A DNA stretch of 26,332 nucleotides from Veillonella sp. AM51-8BH (GTDB lineage: Bacteria > Bacillota > Negativicutes > Veillonellales > Veillonellaceae). The notes under the pieces were generated by a model. It did no database searches. It was not told the origin of the DNA and saw only the letters and a program-made list of their open reading frames with translations. Below are positions 1 to 8,243 of this stretch, one piece after another. The stretch lies in assembly GCF_003463825.1 (NCBI RefSeq), contig NZ_QSDY01000025.1, positions 1 through 26,332 on the forward strand, given 5' to 3'. How positions within the stretch are numbered: the first letter of the stretch is position 1; every line of letters begins with the position of its first letter. Position numbers and translations under genes: made by a program.

Positions 1-55
1 ATTTGACTCATCTGATTATATTTGTTTATAATTAAGAAAAAAAATTTATATTTTA

Positions 56-84
56 TTTACAATTAACAGAATTTCATATATAAT
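56..84 (+). promoter_or_regulatory. Sigma-A type promoter of the first exported protein
   Basis: A -35 box TTTACA (56-61) and a perfect -10 box TATAAT (79-84) are separated by exactly 17 bp, inside an AT-rich stretch. Transcription would start near 91, giving a leader of about 45 nt before the AGGAG ribosome site at 124-128. The near-consensus boxes fit the strongly biased codon use of the gene. Confidence 0.75.
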
Positions 85-137
85 ACATTTTAGTATTTGT
101 GTTATTTGTAAAATCATGTATTTAGGAGTGAACTATT

Positions 138-1115
138 ATGAACAAAAAACATTTAGCAGCTGCTTTCGCAGTATTTGCAGCTACAACTATGTCTTTCTCT
201 GCTTTCGCAGCATCCGTTGATGCTAATGCACGTGCTTACGAACGCGCTGCAGCTGAGCAATATACTTACGCTGCACCTCAAGCAGCTACACCAGCGTACC
301 AATCTGGTTATGTAACAAGCGCACCACGCCCTGGTTACAAACCATTACCAGCGGTACCTTACACAGCAGGTGACATGGCTCAACAAATGCCTGTATCTAA
401 AGAATTAGGCGATCCAATCTTCGTAGCACCTGAAACAACAGCTGTAGGTCTTCAAATCATGGACCCTATCGCTACTAACAGCCAACCTGTATACCAAGAA
501 ACTGTAACTTCCGTAACAGCTAATGGTAACGGCAGTGCATATGTTTCCCGTTATAAAACTAACCAATTAAACGCATTCGACTTGTTGTTGAACGGCAAAT
601 CTTACACTTACGACTTGCCTGCATACACTAACGGCTACCAAGTGAAAACTGCTAGCTCCTACAACCGTGCTGGCGACGGCGTTGCAAATGTATTCTCTAC
701 AAACGTAATCACTGAAGCAGTTGTAAACAACAACTCCTTGCGTATCACTGTTAACATGACTCAACCAACAGCTGTAGCAGCTGCTAAATTGCGTTCCATG
801 CAACAAACTGGTCAAGTAGCAGGCGGTGAAGTAGCTGCATTGTTCGCTTACAATGAAAGCTATGATGGTGTAAAACAAGCTGCTCATTACGACGTATTCA
901 ACAATGGCAGTCGTTACATCGTTGTAAAATCCGGTGCAGTAACAGTTCCGAACGGTGCACAACATCCTTACGCAACTGCATTATTCGCAGTAACTGACGA
1001 TACTGTAGCAGCTGTAACAGTATCTGGCAACACTGCTGATACTTACGATTTAGTTAAAGGTACTGCATACGCAATTGCACAATCCGCTCGCGTATCTAAC
1101 GCACGTACTCGCTAA
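138..1115 (+). CDS. Exported protein of unknown function, probably highly expressed
   Basis: I do not recognise the family. The 325-residue product begins with a clear Sec signal peptide: Lys at 3-4, a hydrophobic Ala/Phe/Val core, and a likely cut after AFA near residue 24. A Tyr/Ala/Pro-rich linker (about 30-90) contains RPGYKPLPAVP. The remaining mature part is rich in Thr, Asn, Val and Ala, has no membrane segment and no anchor motif, and looks like a beta-rich secreted or periplasmic domain. Codon choice is very uniform (GCT/GCA, GTA, AAC, CGT), unlike the neighbouring small exported gene, which suggests abundant protein. The start is fixed by AGGAG nine bases upstream of ATG. It is a single-gene unit between a consensus promoter and a strong terminator. 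An envelope structural or adhesive role is only a guess. Confidence 0.8.
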   Translation: MNKKHLAAAFAVFAATTMSFSAFAASVDANARAYERAAAEQYTYAAPQAATPAYQSGYVTSAPRPGYKPLPAVPYTAGDMAQQMPVSKELGDPIFVAPETTAVGLQIMDPIATNSQPVYQETVTSVTANGNGSAYVSRYKTNQLNAFDLLLNGKSYTYDLPAYTNGYQVKTASSYNRAGDGVANVFSTNVITEAVVNNNSLRITVNMTQPTAVAAAKLRSMQQTGQVAGGEVAALFAYNESYDGVKQAAHYDVFNNGSRYIVVKSGAVTVPNGAQHPYATALFAVTDDTVAAVTVSGNTADTYDLVKGTAYAIAQSARVSNARTR

Positions 1116-1193
1116 TTCTAACTATAATTCGTTACGAATTAACTATAACGTGAAGACTATAAACCTTCACATATGAAGACTATATAAATCACC

Positions 1194-1230
1194 AAATCCC
1201 CGAATGATGTATCTCATTCGGGGATTTTTT
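1194..1230 (+). terminator. Rho-independent terminator
   Basis: A perfect 14-bp stem, AAATCCCCGAATGA (1194-1207) with TCATTCGGGGATTT (1214-1227), has a 6-nt loop and continues into a T run to 1230. It lies about 80 bp downstream of the stop of the first exported protein and ends that single-gene unit. Between stop and stem there is a smaller 6-bp hairpin (1126-1140). Confidence 0.9.
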
Positions 1231-1363
1231 AGCTAATTATAAAGCTCAGGATCTCGGGGCTAACCTTCATACCTAAGCAAATTAAGATGTCGCATATTAC
1301 CAACTAGGTCCTAAACTTGATGAATTGATGAATTGATGAATGATTAGTTTTATGATTCTTTAA

Positions 1364-1912
1364 TTATAGTCTTGTAAAGATCTCTAATGCCTTATAGGCC
1401 ATCAAACGATAGCCACGCGCATTGGGATGTACTTCACCAGCAAAGACAATTTGGCCGATTTGATCTGCTTCATATAAAGTTGTATAGAAGTCTATAACCT
1501 TTAAGTCATGCTCTTCTGCATAAGCTTTTAATTGTTCATTTACATCTCGCACAACAAGGTCTAACCCATCCATATCGCTATCGATTTGTGTTTCCAAACC
1601 AATAATTACCTTCCCCTTTGTGCTCGCTAATTCAATGGCTTTCACCAAGGTCTTGAACACATACGCACTATCTCGACCTTGCAATATATCATTAGTGCCA
1701 CACATTAAGAAGATATGACGCGTTGGGTCAGCTACAGCTGTAGGCAGCCATTTTTCAATATTATAAATCATGCCTTGCACAGAGCATCCATCTTCACCAT
1801 AATTTGTAAAATGTACATTCTCTATAGATGCATCACAGATTTCAACCCATCCTTGGCCATAAGGCACATCATAACCACGGGTAATACTATCGCCAAAACA
1901 GATAATTTCCAT
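1364..1912 (-). CDS. SGNH/GDSL-family hydrolase (lipase/esterase-like)
   Basis: This is a cytoplasmic SGNH-fold esterase of 182 residues. Block I is seen as CFGDSITRG, with the nucleophile Ser right after the start. Block III appears as CGTNDIL, with the oxyanion-hole Asn. Block V appears as EVHPNARGY near the C-terminus, carrying the catalytic His. No signal peptide is visible. An in-frame ATG eight codons upstream (1936) exists, but AGGAGG at 1920-1925 sits seven bases before the ATG at 1912, so I start there. Members of this family deacylate lipids, sugars or cell-wall material, and the substrate cannot be read from the sequence. It stands alone, divergent from the small exported gene to its right. 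Confidence 0.85.
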   Translation of the reverse strand: MEIICFGDSITRGYDVPYGQGWVEICDASIENVHFTNYGEDGCSVQGMIYNIEKWLPTAVADPTRHIFLMCGTNDILQGRDSAYVFKTLVKAIELASTKGKVIIGLETQIDSDMDGLDLVVRDVNEQLKAYAEEHDLKVIDFYTTLYEADQIGQIVFAGEVHPNARGYRLMAYKALEIFTRL

Positions 1913-2022
1913 ATCAAGACCTCCTATACTATGCAATAATCATATAACAAAAAGATGATTATACACAATATACATATTATGGAGTTTTATATGCATTTCT
2001 CATGGAATTACATGTATGACTA

Positions 2023-2031
2023 TGGTATACT
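2023..2031 (+). promoter_or_regulatory. Extended -10 promoter of the small Pro-rich exported protein
   Basis: TG-G-TATACT (2023-2031) is an extended -10 element 25 bp upstream of the start codon. No good -35 box is visible 17 bp upstream, which is common for extended -10 promoters. The leader would be short, with the ribosome site GAGAGG at 2044-2049. Confidence 0.55.
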
Positions 2032-2055
2032 AATTCCACATAAGAGAGGTCAAAG

Positions 2056-2853
2056 ATGAGAAAACTATATCCCTTTTTAATACTAGCATTAGCAACATTA
2101 CAATCTGCTAGTGCCATTTCACAATATGAATTAGAGAACAAGCCTACGCAATACCAAGTAGCTTATAATAGCCCTTCAGAGACTGTGTATATCGACTTAA
2201 GTACAATCAGTCTAGCACAGGCAGGTCCTACATATAGTACGCTTCATGCTCGTACAATTAGTCTGTATAAAAATCAGAATATCATAGCCGATTATTCAAC
2301 TAATTATACATATCATCGAGGTAATACATCTAAAGATATTTATCTTATGGATTGGCATGTAGCACCGGCGAAATTCTACCAAGTAAATGGTGCTCCTATA
2401 GGAGCTGCTAACAATCAGCGCTCCGTCCTATCTACAGGTGCTCATGTTGCTACAAAGGGCTCTGCGGTGGCTGAAATAGGTCAATTTATTTTACATAATG
2501 CATTGGAAATGGAACGTATTACATATACTTCTACGAACCCCTATGTACCACCACGTCCCTATAAGCCTATAAGTGCACCGGCTCCAACAGCAGACAAGCC
2601 ATTATTTGGTGTTCAACCACCACCAGGGGTATACAAACCGCTAAACCAATTAGAATCACCTTATACTTCTAATCAACCACGGTTAACACCATCTAAACTA
2701 GGTGTATATGGTCCTGTTCCACCACCTCCTCCACAAGGTCCAAGACCGAGTGACTGGATTCTTGATATCCAAAATCAAGACATGCCGGACCCTAATACAC
2801 CTATGAGTGAATGGCGACCACAACCGGATTATCACGCACCTCGAAAACCATAG
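2056..2853 (+). CDS. Small exported protein with Pro-rich C-terminus, unknown function
   Basis: This 265-residue protein has a signal peptide (MRKLYPFLILALATLQSASA, cut near residue 20). An N-terminal domain of about 130 residues follows, with several Tyr/Thr-rich strands (VYIDLSTISL, then ISLYKNQNIIADYSTNY). It resembles small exported domains I have seen in Negativicutes, but I cannot name a family. From about residue 165 the chain becomes a disordered Pro/Tyr tail with repeated PxxYKP-type motifs and a run of five Pro, suggesting a wall-spanning or interaction tail. It shares the PGYKPL/PxYKPI style of motif with the exported protein at the start of the window. It is monocistronic, with its own extended -10 promoter and terminator. 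Confidence 0.75.
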   Translation: MRKLYPFLILALATLQSASAISQYELENKPTQYQVAYNSPSETVYIDLSTISLAQAGPTYSTLHARTISLYKNQNIIADYSTNYTYHRGNTSKDIYLMDWHVAPAKFYQVNGAPIGAANNQRSVLSTGAHVATKGSAVAEIGQFILHNALEMERITYTSTNPYVPPRPYKPISAPAPTADKPLFGVQPPPGVYKPLNQLESPYTSNQPRLTPSKLGVYGPVPPPPPQGPRPSDWILDIQNQDMPDPNTPMSEWRPQPDYHAPRKP

Positions 2854-2883
2854 TCATAAAATATAGCGACTCGTAACTTACAA

Positions 2884-2932
2884 AAAGAGACTGAACTATC
2901 CCCTATTTTAGGAGATCTAGTTCAGTCTCTTT
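2884..2932. terminator. Bidirectional terminator between convergent genes
   Basis: A perfect 15-bp stem, AAAGAGACTGAACTA (2884-2898) with TAGTTCAGTCTCTTT (2918-2932), has a 19-nt loop. T-rich tails follow on the + strand, and an A run precedes it, which gives T's on the - strand. It serves both the exported-protein gene ending at 2853 and the MFS gene ending at 2993. Confidence 0.85.
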
Positions 2933-2992
2933 AATTTCATATTTTATTTATTTCTATACAATCAGATGAACCTATTGTATGATGCTTTCACA

Positions 2993-4216
2993 TTATTTAA
3001 GACGTACAAAGAACAATGCAATAGCACCAATAACAGGCGCGATGGCAAGGGTCATCAATGCAGATTGATAGCTACCTGTAGCAGTTAACATGCTACCTAA
3101 AATCATAGGTGCCAACATAACACCGATTTGGTTAAATAAGTTTACAAATCCTGCTGTTGTACCTCGTAAATGAGGTGCTGCGGATTGAATTACGAGAGCA
3201 TTGGTCAATGCACTATGCATGAAAGCGCCAATACCAAGGATTGGACCTGTTATAAAGAGCATATCTGGATTTGTAGTGCTCGCAAAGAGGATCAATGCTG
3301 GTGCGAATAAGAACATAACAAGAGCTACTAAATGGTTTTTCTTAATCGGTAAGATATCCGACAAGATACCGATGGTCGGCTTTGCAATAAGGGCTGCTAA
3401 ACCAAAGGCAGACATTACATGACCTGCATAGATAGCATTAACGCCGAGCTGTTTAACCATGTACAAATTTGACCATTGAGCCACGGCCCAGGTAGCACCT
3501 GTAGCAAAGAAGCCTGCAAAGGCAAGACAACAAATATTGCGATTTTTCAAAACATGTAGCAAATTTTCCTTTAAGGAAGTTTTTTCCCCTATATGCGCAG
3601 ACGCAGCACTCGCCTCTGCTTCTCGTTGCGCCAAGATTTCAGCACTTGGTTTACGAACAGTGAAATAGCTAAGAATGAAAACAAGGATTGGTAATACAGC
3701 TGTTAGGAGGAATGCATTTTGCCAACCATAATTAGTAGCTACATATGGTGCGTAAAGGTTTACAGTGGTCAATCCAAGGGATGTACAGGACATAAAAATA
3801 CCCACTGCAGCACCACGTTGATTAGGACCAAAATAATCCCCAATAGCACTTAAGCAAGATGCTTGAACTGGACCAGATACGATACCTAATAAGAAGCGCA
3901 ATACCCAACCATAGGTGTAATTATCGATGGTACTCATTAATGCCGTAATAACAGCCATGGCAAGCAAGCTAAACAAAATGGTATAACGGTAACCAATTCG
4001 ATCCGCTAAGATACCACCTGGTAAAACCATGATGGCATAACCCATATAAAAGGCGGATAAATAAGCCGTACCCATTTGAGGCGTGAAACTCAACGCTTCA
4101 TTAACAATAGGCATCAAGGACGCCCAAGATAAGCGCATAACAAAACTAATCAAAAATGTTAGCCATACGCTGACAAGAATTAAAATCTGAGTTCGTGAGA
4201 AACTAAGTCGATTCAT
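2993..4216 (-). CDS. MFS transporter, substrate unknown
   Basis: This 407-residue integral membrane protein has about 12 hydrophobic segments in two halves, separated by a charged central loop (about 190-215, containing REAEASAASAHIGEK). The MFS signature loop 2-3 motif is seen as GGILADRIGYRYT near residue 67. A second conserved segment, RFLLGIVSGPVQAS, lies in TM4. Overall style is that of the anion:cation symporter or NarK-like branch, but the substrate cannot be assigned. The start is supported by AAAGGAG eight bases upstream. It is a single gene on the minus strand, with the bidirectional terminator at 2884-2932 after it and the tRNA-Ser gene upstream in the same direction. Confidence 0.85.
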   Translation of the reverse strand: MNRLSFSRTQILILVSVWLTFLISFVMRLSWASLMPIVNEALSFTPQMGTAYLSAFYMGYAIMVLPGGILADRIGYRYTILFSLLAMAVITALMSTIDNYTYGWVLRFLLGIVSGPVQASCLSAIGDYFGPNQRGAAVGIFMSCTSLGLTTVNLYAPYVATNYGWQNAFLLTAVLPILVFILSYFTVRKPSAEILAQREAEASAASAHIGEKTSLKENLLHVLKNRNICCLAFAGFFATGATWAVAQWSNLYMVKQLGVNAIYAGHVMSAFGLAALIAKPTIGILSDILPIKKNHLVALVMFLFAPALILFASTTNPDMLFITGPILGIGAFMHSALTNALVIQSAAPHLRGTTAGFVNLFNQIGVMLAPMILGSMLTATGSYQSALMTLAIAPVIGAIALFFVRLK

Positions 4217-4306
4217 ACGAGCTCCTTTCTACAGAATAAAAACATATAAAGTAATCATACTATAAATACAGGGTATATTACAAACTTCAAAGATTAACAA
4301 AATACA

Positions 4307-4341
4307 ATAAAAAGCCCTCTAGGCATAACCTAAAGGGCTTT
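4307..4341 (-). terminator. Terminator downstream of tRNA-Ser
   Basis: The inverted repeat AAAGCCC (4311-4317) with GGGCTTT (4335-4341) is extended by an inner TAGG/CCTA stem. On the minus strand it is followed by TTTTTATTG. It sits just beyond the 3' end of the tRNA gene. Confidence 0.75.
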
Positions 4342-4349
4342 CTAAATTG

Positions 4350-4438
4350 TGGCGGAGAGGGTGGGATTCGAACCCACGGCCCCTTGCGGAGTCACTGGTT
4401 TTCAAGACCAGCTCCTTAAACCACTCGGACACCTCTCC
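4350..4438 (-). tRNA. tRNA-Ser (anticodon UGA)
   Basis: Read on the minus strand, the 7-bp acceptor stem GGAGAGG pairs with CCTCTCC. It is followed by discriminator G and an encoded CCA (4350-4352). The anticodon stem CTGGT/ACCAG encloses the loop CTTGAAA, giving anticodon TGA (UCA codons). A long variable arm (CTCC-GCAA-GGGG) identifies a class II tRNA. The T-arm GTGGG-TTCGAAT-CCCAC is perfect. Confidence 0.97.
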
Positions 4439-4449
4439 ATAACGGTATT

Positions 4450-4479
4450 ATTATATCAGATTGGCCCAATAATAAGCAA
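4450..4479 (-). promoter_or_regulatory. Promoter of tRNA-Ser
   Basis: On the minus strand TTGCTT is followed after 18 bp by TATAAT (4455-4450), preceded by TGA, which makes an extended -10. The predicted start lies a few bases before the mature tRNA 5' end at 4438. Confidence 0.6.
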
Positions 4480-4500
4480 CAACGTAATATCATACAAGAA

Positions 4501-4527
4501 AAAAAGCTGGCTCAAAGCCAGCTTTTT
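4501..4527 (-). terminator. Terminator downstream of corA
   Basis: A perfect 12-bp stem AAAAAGCTGGCT/AGCCAGCTTTTT encloses a 3-nt loop (CAA). It lies 72 bp past the corA stop. Because both arms end in A/T runs it could work in both directions. Confidence 0.85.
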
Positions 4528-4599
4528 CATGTGTATTTGTTATTAAATTAATAGTTCAACTATTTACTATTGAATTAAGTATTCACTAATTATCATAAA

Positions 4600-5553
4600 T
4601 TAGAACAAATCTTTTTTCCACATACCGATAATAGCAATAATAGAGAATACTAATGCAACACCTATAACCTCATAGAATCCCTGTGGATCATCTTGGAATG
4701 GCAACGGCACGTTTGTCCCCCACAAGCTAAATACGATTGTTGGCACCGCCATAGCAATAGTAAGGGTCGCCAACATTTTCATAACCAAGTTAAGGTTATT
4801 AGAAATGATGGATGTAAAGGCGTTCATCATGTTCATCAAGATATTGGAGTACATTTCAACCATCTCGATGGCCTGTTTATTCTCGATGATAACGTCCTCT
4901 AGTAAGTCCTCATCCTCTTCGTACATCTTGAGAAGATGTTTATAGGAACTATGACCACGCAAGCGCAATAGACGTTCCATAACGGTACCATTCGTGCGCA
5001 ATGCAGATGTAAAGTATGTCATGGATTTCTGTAATTCCAATAATTGGAAGAAGTCTTTATTTTTTGTAGTATGACGCAATTGGACTTCAATATCGTCAGT
5101 ACGGCGGTTGATTTGTTGCAAGTAGCGCAAGAACATAGTTGCTGTGCGATACAAGATTTGGAACAAGAACCGCGTCTTTTTGTATGTATAGAACGTAGAA
5201 ATCTGATTAGAAATAAATGGATACAACACTTCAGACTCTTCTAAGCAGATAGTAATGAAGAAGTCTGGCGTCAAGAAAATACCAAGCGGTACTGTATCAT
5301 ACATATCGTTACCGCGGATAACCGGAATATTAATAACGATAAAGATGTAGTTATCCTCTAACTCCACGTGAGAACGTTCTTCCATATCGAGAGCGGTCTT
5401 TAAAACGTCCGTTGGGATTTCCGTCAAAATATTGATAAGGGATAACTCATCGGGGTCTGGGTTCACCAAATTTACCCAAGAACCTTTTGTGGCATCTGAT
5501 ACAGTGCTATCGGAAACTAACTCTTCTTCTATATGTTTATACACCGTAATCAT
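4600..5553 (-). CDS. corA: CorA-family divalent cation transporter with GTN instead of GMN
   Basis: This inner-membrane channel/transporter has 317 residues. It has a long acidic cytoplasmic N-terminal domain (with VNPDPDEL and DMEERSHVELEDNYIF), a helical stalk rich in charged residues, and two C-terminal TM helices (about 260-282 and 292-312). The protein ends in KKDLF, similar to the basic CorA tail. The motif after TM1, normally YGMN, reads WGTNVPLPF, so Met is replaced by Thr. GxN variants occur in CorA relatives, so ion choice (Mg2+, Co2+, Zn2+) is uncertain. A longer frame from 5625 exists, but AAGGAGG seven bases before the ATG at 5553 decides the start. It is a single gene with its own promoter and terminator. 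Confidence 0.88.
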   Translation of the reverse strand: MITVYKHIEEELVSDSTVSDATKGSWVNLVNPDPDELSLINILTEIPTDVLKTALDMEERSHVELEDNYIFIVINIPVIRGNDMYDTVPLGIFLTPDFFITICLEESEVLYPFISNQISTFYTYKKTRFLFQILYRTATMFLRYLQQINRRTDDIEVQLRHTTKNKDFFQLLELQKSMTYFTSALRTNGTVMERLLRLRGHSSYKHLLKMYEEDEDLLEDVIIENKQAIEMVEMYSNILMNMMNAFTSIISNNLNLVMKMLATLTIAMAVPTIVFSLWGTNVPLPFQDDPQGFYEVIGVALVFSIIAIIGMWKKDLF

Positions 5554-5595
5554 GCTATCCCTCCTTCCAACGAACTTATAGTAATCATCTAATAA

Positions 5596-5625
5596 ATTAT
5601 ATACTATTTTATAGCTATTATTCAA
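5596..5625 (-). promoter_or_regulatory. corA: Promoter of corA
   Basis: On the minus strand TTGAAT (5625-5620) and TATAAT (5601-5596) are 18 bp apart, about 40 bp before the start codon. This promoter lies inside the over-extended reading frame, which supports the downstream start at 5553. Confidence 0.65.
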
Positions 5626-5736
5626 TTCAATTGTGAAAGTTTTGTGTATCTAGAACATACATATACAGTTTTATGTCTATTTATGATGTACAAATGTATA
5701 TAGTAAAAGTATCGTAAATGTTTAATCCACACAATA

Positions 5737-5779
5737 AAATAACCTCTAAGTTAGTCAGTTACTAACCTAGAGGTTATTT
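5737..5779 (-). terminator. Terminator downstream of the P-type ATPase gene
   Basis: A 19-bp stem with one A-C mismatch (5737-5755 with 5761-5779) closes a 5-nt loop. On the minus strand it is followed by a T-rich tail (ATTTTATTG). It lies 78 bp beyond the ATPase stop codon. Confidence 0.85.
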
Positions 5780-5856
5780 ATATCAACCCTAATCATTCAG
5801 ATCAGGAGAATGTAATTTATTTCGTTCCTCTACAGAGATATAAACTCTGCTTTCAC

Positions 5857-7989
5857 CTAATTGCGGCGCAAGATACGAACAGAGTTCAAGATACAAAGGA
5901 TGGATACACCAGTATCACCAAATACTGCCCACCACATGGATGCATAGCCCATGAGGCCAAGCGCCATGATAAGGATTTTTACAGCAATAGCGAATACTAC
6001 GTTTTGCCATGCTACACGTAATGTCGCTTTGGACAAGTCAAGGATATGTGCAATAGCAGTCAAGGATGGACGCATGAACACAACATCTGCTGCCTCGATA
6101 GCCGCATCAGCACCACTACCCATCGCGCCACCTACATCAGCACCTGCAAGTACTGGAGCATCGTTGATGCCATCCCCTACGAACATAGTTGGACCATATT
6201 CAGAGCGAATATCTTGTACTACGGACAATTTATCTTGAGGCAACAATTGAGCGCGAACAGCACTTACGCCAGTTTCTTTAGCGATGTAATTTGCACTTGC
6301 TTCAGCATCACCTGTAAGCATAACAGTTTTAATATCTTGACCATTAAGATTAGCAATCGCTTCAGCAGAGTCTGGGCGAGCTTCATCGGCGATGATGATA
6401 CGACCTAAGTATGTATTACCTTCTGCGACAAGAACTTCTGTGCCATATTCAGCAGCCTCTGTTGGATAGCCTTGCACATTATAGCGTTCCATAAGGCGAC
6501 GGTTACCAATAAGTACTTGTTGACCATCAGTCATACCCACCATACCTTCACCAGCTAACTCTTGAACGAAATCAGAAGGTTCCACTGTAAGGCCTTGATC
6601 TTTTGCTTCAGACACGATGCTTGTTGCGATTGGATGTGTAGAAACGGCTTCGATAGCTGCCGCCATGGATAACAATTGACTGGAACTTACATGAGAGCCT
6701 ACAGTTTCTACGCTGTGAACTTTGAACTCACCAGATGTGATAGTACCAGTTTTATCAAGAGCTACTGCTTTCACATTAGCCAACGCCTCGATAACGCGAC
6801 CACCTTTTAATAAGATACCGTGTTTAGACGCATTGCCGATACCGGAGAAGAATGCAAGTGGCACGCTAAGCACCAATGCACATGGGCAAGAAATAACGAG
6901 GAATGTTAAGGCTGTGTAGATCCATTTATGCCATTCACCAGTAATAAGGGATGGAATGATAGCTACAGCCAATGCAAGAGCTACAACGATTGGTGTGTAT
7001 ACGCGAGCAAAACGCGTAATGAAACGGTCGATTTTAGGTTTAGAAGATGCTGCATTTTCCACGGCATCAAGAATTTTAGTAACCATGGATTCTTCAAGAA
7101 CCTTATCTACACGCATTGTAATGCGACCAGATTCGTTGATACAACCAGACATAAGTTGAGTGCCAGGTACAGCGCGAACCGGTACAGGTTCACCTGTTAC
7201 AGGAGCTGTATTAACGCGTGTTTCACCTTCAAGAACAGTACCGTCTAGAGGAATTAAATCGCCAGGACGAACTTCGATAGTCCAGCCTACCTCAACCTTT
7301 TCAGGCGCCATAACTACGATTTCACCACCGCAGCATGTATCTACAACGCGCACCTCTTGAGGACGCATATCAACTGCATTCATGATTTCTGTACGGCTAC
7401 GGTCAGTTGCTTTTTCTTCGAAGAACTCACCGATGCGGTAGAACAAGATAACGCCTACTGCTTCAGGCAATGCATCGATAGCAATAGCACCCAATGTAGC
7501 GATAGACATCAAGAAGTTCTCGTCGAACACTTGGCCTTTTAAGATATTGCGGCCTGCGATACGCAATACTGGGAACGCAAGAAGGATATAAGCAATATAG
7601 TAAATTGGTGTTTCAATGCTCTCTGGCAAGCCGATAGACGGCACAACTGTAGTCAACCCTTCGTAGGCTATGAATAACAAGCCTGCTACGATGACTGCAA
7701 TTGTTACAGCATCACTACCACGATCCTGGTCAGAACCATGATCATTCATAGCCGCTTTAGATTTACGTTCATAATCTGCTACGGTTACGCCCTCTTCGAT
7801 GGTATCACAAATGTCTTGAATGTCACGTTTAAGAGCTTCACGGTCTTCCCAAGAGCCGGTTAATTTTAATTGATGTGTAGCAAGTGTGAAATTTGCAGTC
7901 TCTACCACATCCATTTTACGGATACGATCTTCAATTTTTGCTGCGCAGTTCGGACAGTTCAAATCCTTCAATAGCAATGTTTCTTCCAT
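5857..7989 (-). CDS. zntA: Zn2+/Cd2+-type P1B ATPase efflux pump
   Basis: This 710-residue heavy-metal exporter has one N-terminal HMA domain with the metal site CPNC (12-15). The TM region starts near 93. The actuator motif TGEP is at 265-268, the TM6 metal site CPC at 368-370, the phosphorylated DKTGT at 412-416, the nucleotide-domain HP at 452-453, TGD at 559-561 and GDGIND at 605-610. The last TM pair carries Lys 671 and DTG at 692-694. CPC together with Lys and DxG marks the P1B-2 (Zn/Cd/Pb) branch rather than the copper branch. An unusual CCGG (219-222) lies in the actuator domain. AAAGGAG precedes the ATG. A SmtB/CadC-like operator lies 139 bp upstream, fitting induction by zinc or cadmium. 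The gene is monocistronic. It could equally be called cadA. Confidence 0.93.
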   Translation of the reverse strand: MEETLLLKDLNCPNCAAKIEDRIRKMDVVETANFTLATHQLKLTGSWEDREALKRDIQDICDTIEEGVTVADYERKSKAAMNDHGSDQDRGSDAVTIAVIVAGLLFIAYEGLTTVVPSIGLPESIETPIYYIAYILLAFPVLRIAGRNILKGQVFDENFLMSIATLGAIAIDALPEAVGVILFYRIGEFFEEKATDRSRTEIMNAVDMRPQEVRVVDTCCGGEIVVMAPEKVEVGWTIEVRPGDLIPLDGTVLEGETRVNTAPVTGEPVPVRAVPGTQLMSGCINESGRITMRVDKVLEESMVTKILDAVENAASSKPKIDRFITRFARVYTPIVVALALAVAIIPSLITGEWHKWIYTALTFLVISCPCALVLSVPLAFFSGIGNASKHGILLKGGRVIEALANVKAVALDKTGTITSGEFKVHSVETVGSHVSSSQLLSMAAAIEAVSTHPIATSIVSEAKDQGLTVEPSDFVQELAGEGMVGMTDGQQVLIGNRRLMERYNVQGYPTEAAEYGTEVLVAEGNTYLGRIIIADEARPDSAEAIANLNGQDIKTVMLTGDAEASANYIAKETGVSAVRAQLLPQDKLSVVQDIRSEYGPTMFVGDGINDAPVLAGADVGGAMGSGADAAIEAADVVFMRPSLTAIAHILDLSKATLRVAWQNVVFAIAVKILIMALGLMGYASMWWAVFGDTGVSILCILNSVRILRRN

Positions 7990-8127
7990 GATATCTCCTT
8001 TGATAATAGTGAAATCTTCTATCCTGTATTGTAAATTAATAGGTAATATTTTTCTAATACTTATTAGACATATCTTGTTTCATATCTTGTTATATATGTT
8101 CCTAAACATTTTTCATCAGATATTTTA

Positions 8128-8153
8128 TTTATATGAATATCTGTTCATATGTT
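8128..8153. promoter_or_regulatory. Putative ArsR/SmtB/CadC-type 12-2-12 operator
   Basis: TGAATA-TC-TGTTCA (8134-8147) inside ATATGAATATCTGTTCATAT matches, apart from the two central bases, the 12-2-12 site I recall for SmtB/CadC-type zinc sensors (TGAATA-AC-TGTTCA in one orientation). It lies between the P1B ATPase gene and a divergent ribosome-site/ATG at 8168-8179. No ArsR-family gene is visible in the window. The rest of this 250-bp gap also holds a 14-bp inverted repeat (8096-8109), a palindrome CTAATACTTATTAG (8054-8067) and two tandem copies of CATATCTTGTT (8069-8091). Confidence 0.6.
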
Positions 8154-8243
8154 TATATTACATCAAAGGAGATTAAATGTCAATACAAAATCATATTCAA
8201 CATATATCAAATTTTATTTACTTTAGTTCTAACTATATTCACC

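Noticed and set aside
567..965. 132-codon open frame on the - strand inside the first exported-protein gene
   Set aside because: It is a Cys/Val/Ser-rich shadow of a gene with strong codon bias, signal peptide and ribosome site on the + strand.
4349..4546. Open frame MAERVGFEPTAPCG... on the + strand
   Set aside because: It is the antisense translation of tRNA-Ser, a well-known false protein, and it has no ribosome site.
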